Assembly: GCA_947096075.1 (NCBI GenBank)
Contig: CAMUQE010000104.1
Span: 1 to 6,625, forward strand
Reading direction: 5' to 3'
Source of the DNA: Veillonella parvula
GTDB taxonomy: Bacteria > Bacillota > Negativicutes > Veillonellales > Veillonellaceae
Length of the DNA: 6,625 nt
Below are positions 5,416 through 6,625 of this stretch, in pieces. The notes below the pieces were generated by a model. It made no database searches and was not told the origin of the DNA. It was given only the letters and a program-made list of their open reading frames with translations. The position numbers and the translations under genes are program-made. Every line of letters begins with the position of its first letter. Positions within the stretch are counted from its first letter, which is position 1.

Positions 5416-6453
5416 TTAACGATGAATATAAACGTCTACACGACGGTTTTCAGCTTTACCTGCTGCTGTAGAGTTAGTTGCAACTGGTTTAACATCACCA
5501 TTAGCAATACCGATAAGACGATCGGCAGATACACCGTGGTTAACTAAATATTGAGCCACATGTTGTACGCGGCGTTCAGACAAAGCAATGTTGTATTGAG
5601 GGTTTGCATCAGTATCAGCGTTACCCATTAATTTAACTTGGTCTTGAGAATATTGGTTAGCAGCATTTACAGCAGCCGTTAAGTTTGGATATTGGTCTGC
5701 ACGAGCAACATCTTGATCAGAGTCAAAGTAGATAGATTGTACATAGTAGTCCAATTTAGGAGTTTTATATGCAGGCGCCTCTACAGTAGGAGCTGGAGCC
5801 GGAGTGTATACAGGAGCTGGTGCTGGAGTGTATACAGGAGCTACGGATTTGTGACCACCGAAACGGTAAGATAATCCTACTACAGGACCTTGGAAGGAAA
5901 TATTAGACTTATCATCACGTTTAGTATTGATATAACGATACCCTGCATTAATATCCCAGTCTTGGTTAACTTTATAACCTAAACCTGCTTCCCAAGTGGT
6001 AGTTCTCTTAGTCCCTACACCCGCTTTACCATAAATGTCTACTTTAGAGCCAAGATTAGCTTTACCAATTACACCTAATTGAGCAATATTATTTGCTTTA
6101 GGGAATGTATCACCAGAAATGTGAGCATAACCGCCATATACTGCGAAATTTTTATTCAAGGATTGAGCCAAATTAACTTCTTGCATTCTATCACTATAGC
6201 TAGTGCCGAACATTTTATCATTCAAACCATGGTATTGGTATTGCAACGCTGTTTTATCTGTGAAAGCGTATGTTACACCGCCATCAAAGTTCCATTTTGC
6301 ATCAAAAGTCCAAGCTTTAGTTTTTGCTTTAGAATCAGACGCACCAAGATCAACTTGAAACTCACCTTTATTGAATTGAGTTTGAGGAGTTGCACCTGCT
6401 ACGGATACACCTACAGCAGCAACTGCCAATAAAGCTAATAATTTTTTATTCAT
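5416..6453 (-). CDS. ompA: OmpA-like outer-membrane porin with peptidoglycan-binding domain
   Basis: The 345-residue protein has three parts. A signal peptide covers residues 1 to about 20 (MNKKLL, hydrophobic core, VAGA). A beta-barrel covers about 26-200, with alternating Gly and aromatic strands and ending in VVGLSYRFGG. A Pro/Ala linker (205-224) with VYTPAPAP twice leads to a C-terminal OmpA domain (about 238-345). In that domain D280 (GNAD, where many relatives have GHTD) and R295 (LSERR) are 15 residues apart, the same spacing as the diaminopimelate-binding Asp and Arg of Acinetobacter OmpA. NRRVDVYI (337-344) closes the domain. It should sit in the outer membrane and hold it to the cell wall; small-pore activity is possible but not shown. 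Negativicutes mostly tether with SLH-domain OmpM proteins (established), so an OmpA here is probably an additional tether. GGGAGGG (plus-strand 6461-6467) lies seven bases before the ATG. It has its own promoter and a hairpin after the stop. Confidence 0.92.
   Translation of the reverse strand: MNKKLLALLAVAAVGVSVAGATPQTQFNKGEFQVDLGASDSKAKTKAWTFDAKWNFDGGVTYAFTDKTALQYQYHGLNDKMFGTSYSDRMQEVNLAQSLNKNFAVYGGYAHISGDTFPKANNIAQLGVIGKANLGSKVDIYGKAGVGTKRTTTWEAGLGYKVNQDWDINAGYRYINTKRDDKSNISFQGPVVGLSYRFGGHKSVAPVYTPAPAPVYTPAPAPTVEAPAYKTPKLDYYVQSIYFDSDQDVARADQYPNLTAAVNAANQYSQDQVKLMGNADTDANPQYNIALSERRVQHVAQYLVNHGVSADRLIGIANGDVKPVATNSTAAGKAENRRVDVYIHR
5789..5842 (-). repeat. 24-bp tandem repeat in the ompA linker
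   Basis: Two adjacent 24-base copies (5789-5812 and 5813-5836) differ at two positions, and GGAGCT at 5837-5842 begins a third. They are in frame and encode VYTPAPAP twice. Gain or loss of a unit would change linker length by eight residues without breaking the frame. Confidence 0.85.
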
Positions 6454-6512
6454 TATAATTCCCTCCCAAAATAGCCCTTAAAATACTTAGGCTTTGGTAA
6501 TAATATGCTTAT

Positions 6513-6541
6513 ATTTTACACAATTTTTCAATATAATTCAA
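6513..6541 (-). promoter_or_regulatory. Promoter of ompA
   Basis: Read leftward, TTGAAT (plus-strand 6536-6541) and TAAAAT (6513-6518) are 17 bases apart, and the surroundings are very AT-rich, as at strong promoters. The start point would be near 6506, giving a leader of about 50 bases to the ATG. Nothing is recognisable in 6542-6625 apart from AT-rich sequence. Confidence 0.5.
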
Positions 6542-6625
6542 TTTCTTAATGAATTTTTGATAAAATTTCAGCTATATCTATCTATAAATATTATAAATAT
6601 AAATATTAACACCTCTATATTGCCT

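Noticed and set aside
6079..6432. Rightward 117-codon frame antisense to ompA
   Set aside because: Cys/Ile-rich translation typical of a shadow frame; the OmpA reading is certain.

Overview
The window suggests a low-GC member of the Negativicutes, most likely Veillonella. Codon use, strong AGGAGG-type ribosome binding sites and hairpin-plus-T-tract terminators look like a low-GC Firmicute. The window also encodes an OmpA-type outer-membrane beta-barrel with a peptidoglycan-binding domain, which only a diderm cell would need. The genus call is from memory of Veillonella proteins and is inference.

Layout: two rightward genes face three leftward genes. Rightward are a Na+-coupled serine/threonine symporter (sstT, 100-1320) with its own terminator, and a FAD/NAD(P) disulfide oxidoreductase of the dihydrolipoyl dehydrogenase class (1566-3083) with its own promoter. 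A bidirectional-looking terminator (3101-3139) and a leftward terminator (3225-3259) fill the convergent gap. Leftward are a secreted two-PepSY-domain protein (3285-3941), an AI-2E family membrane protein (4068-5189) and the OmpA-like protein (5416-6453). There is no gap of 300 bases or more without a gene.

The genes look like independent housekeeping and envelope units rather than one pathway. Each of the two rightward genes and the OmpA gene has a terminator-like hairpin behind it. Only the AI-2E gene and the PepSY gene (126-base gap, no strong terminator) might share a transcript. Three leftward products belong to the envelope: exported, inner-membrane and outer-membrane.

I see no mobile element, CRISPR array, RNA gene or new multi-gene system. 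The most interesting parts are the flavoprotein, which is divergent and resembles mycothione reductase more than textbook Lpd; its promoter, where a perfect 10-bp inverted repeat overlaps the -35 region and a Fur/PerR-like box sits at the predicted start point; and a long two-tier hairpin downstream of the OmpA gene.
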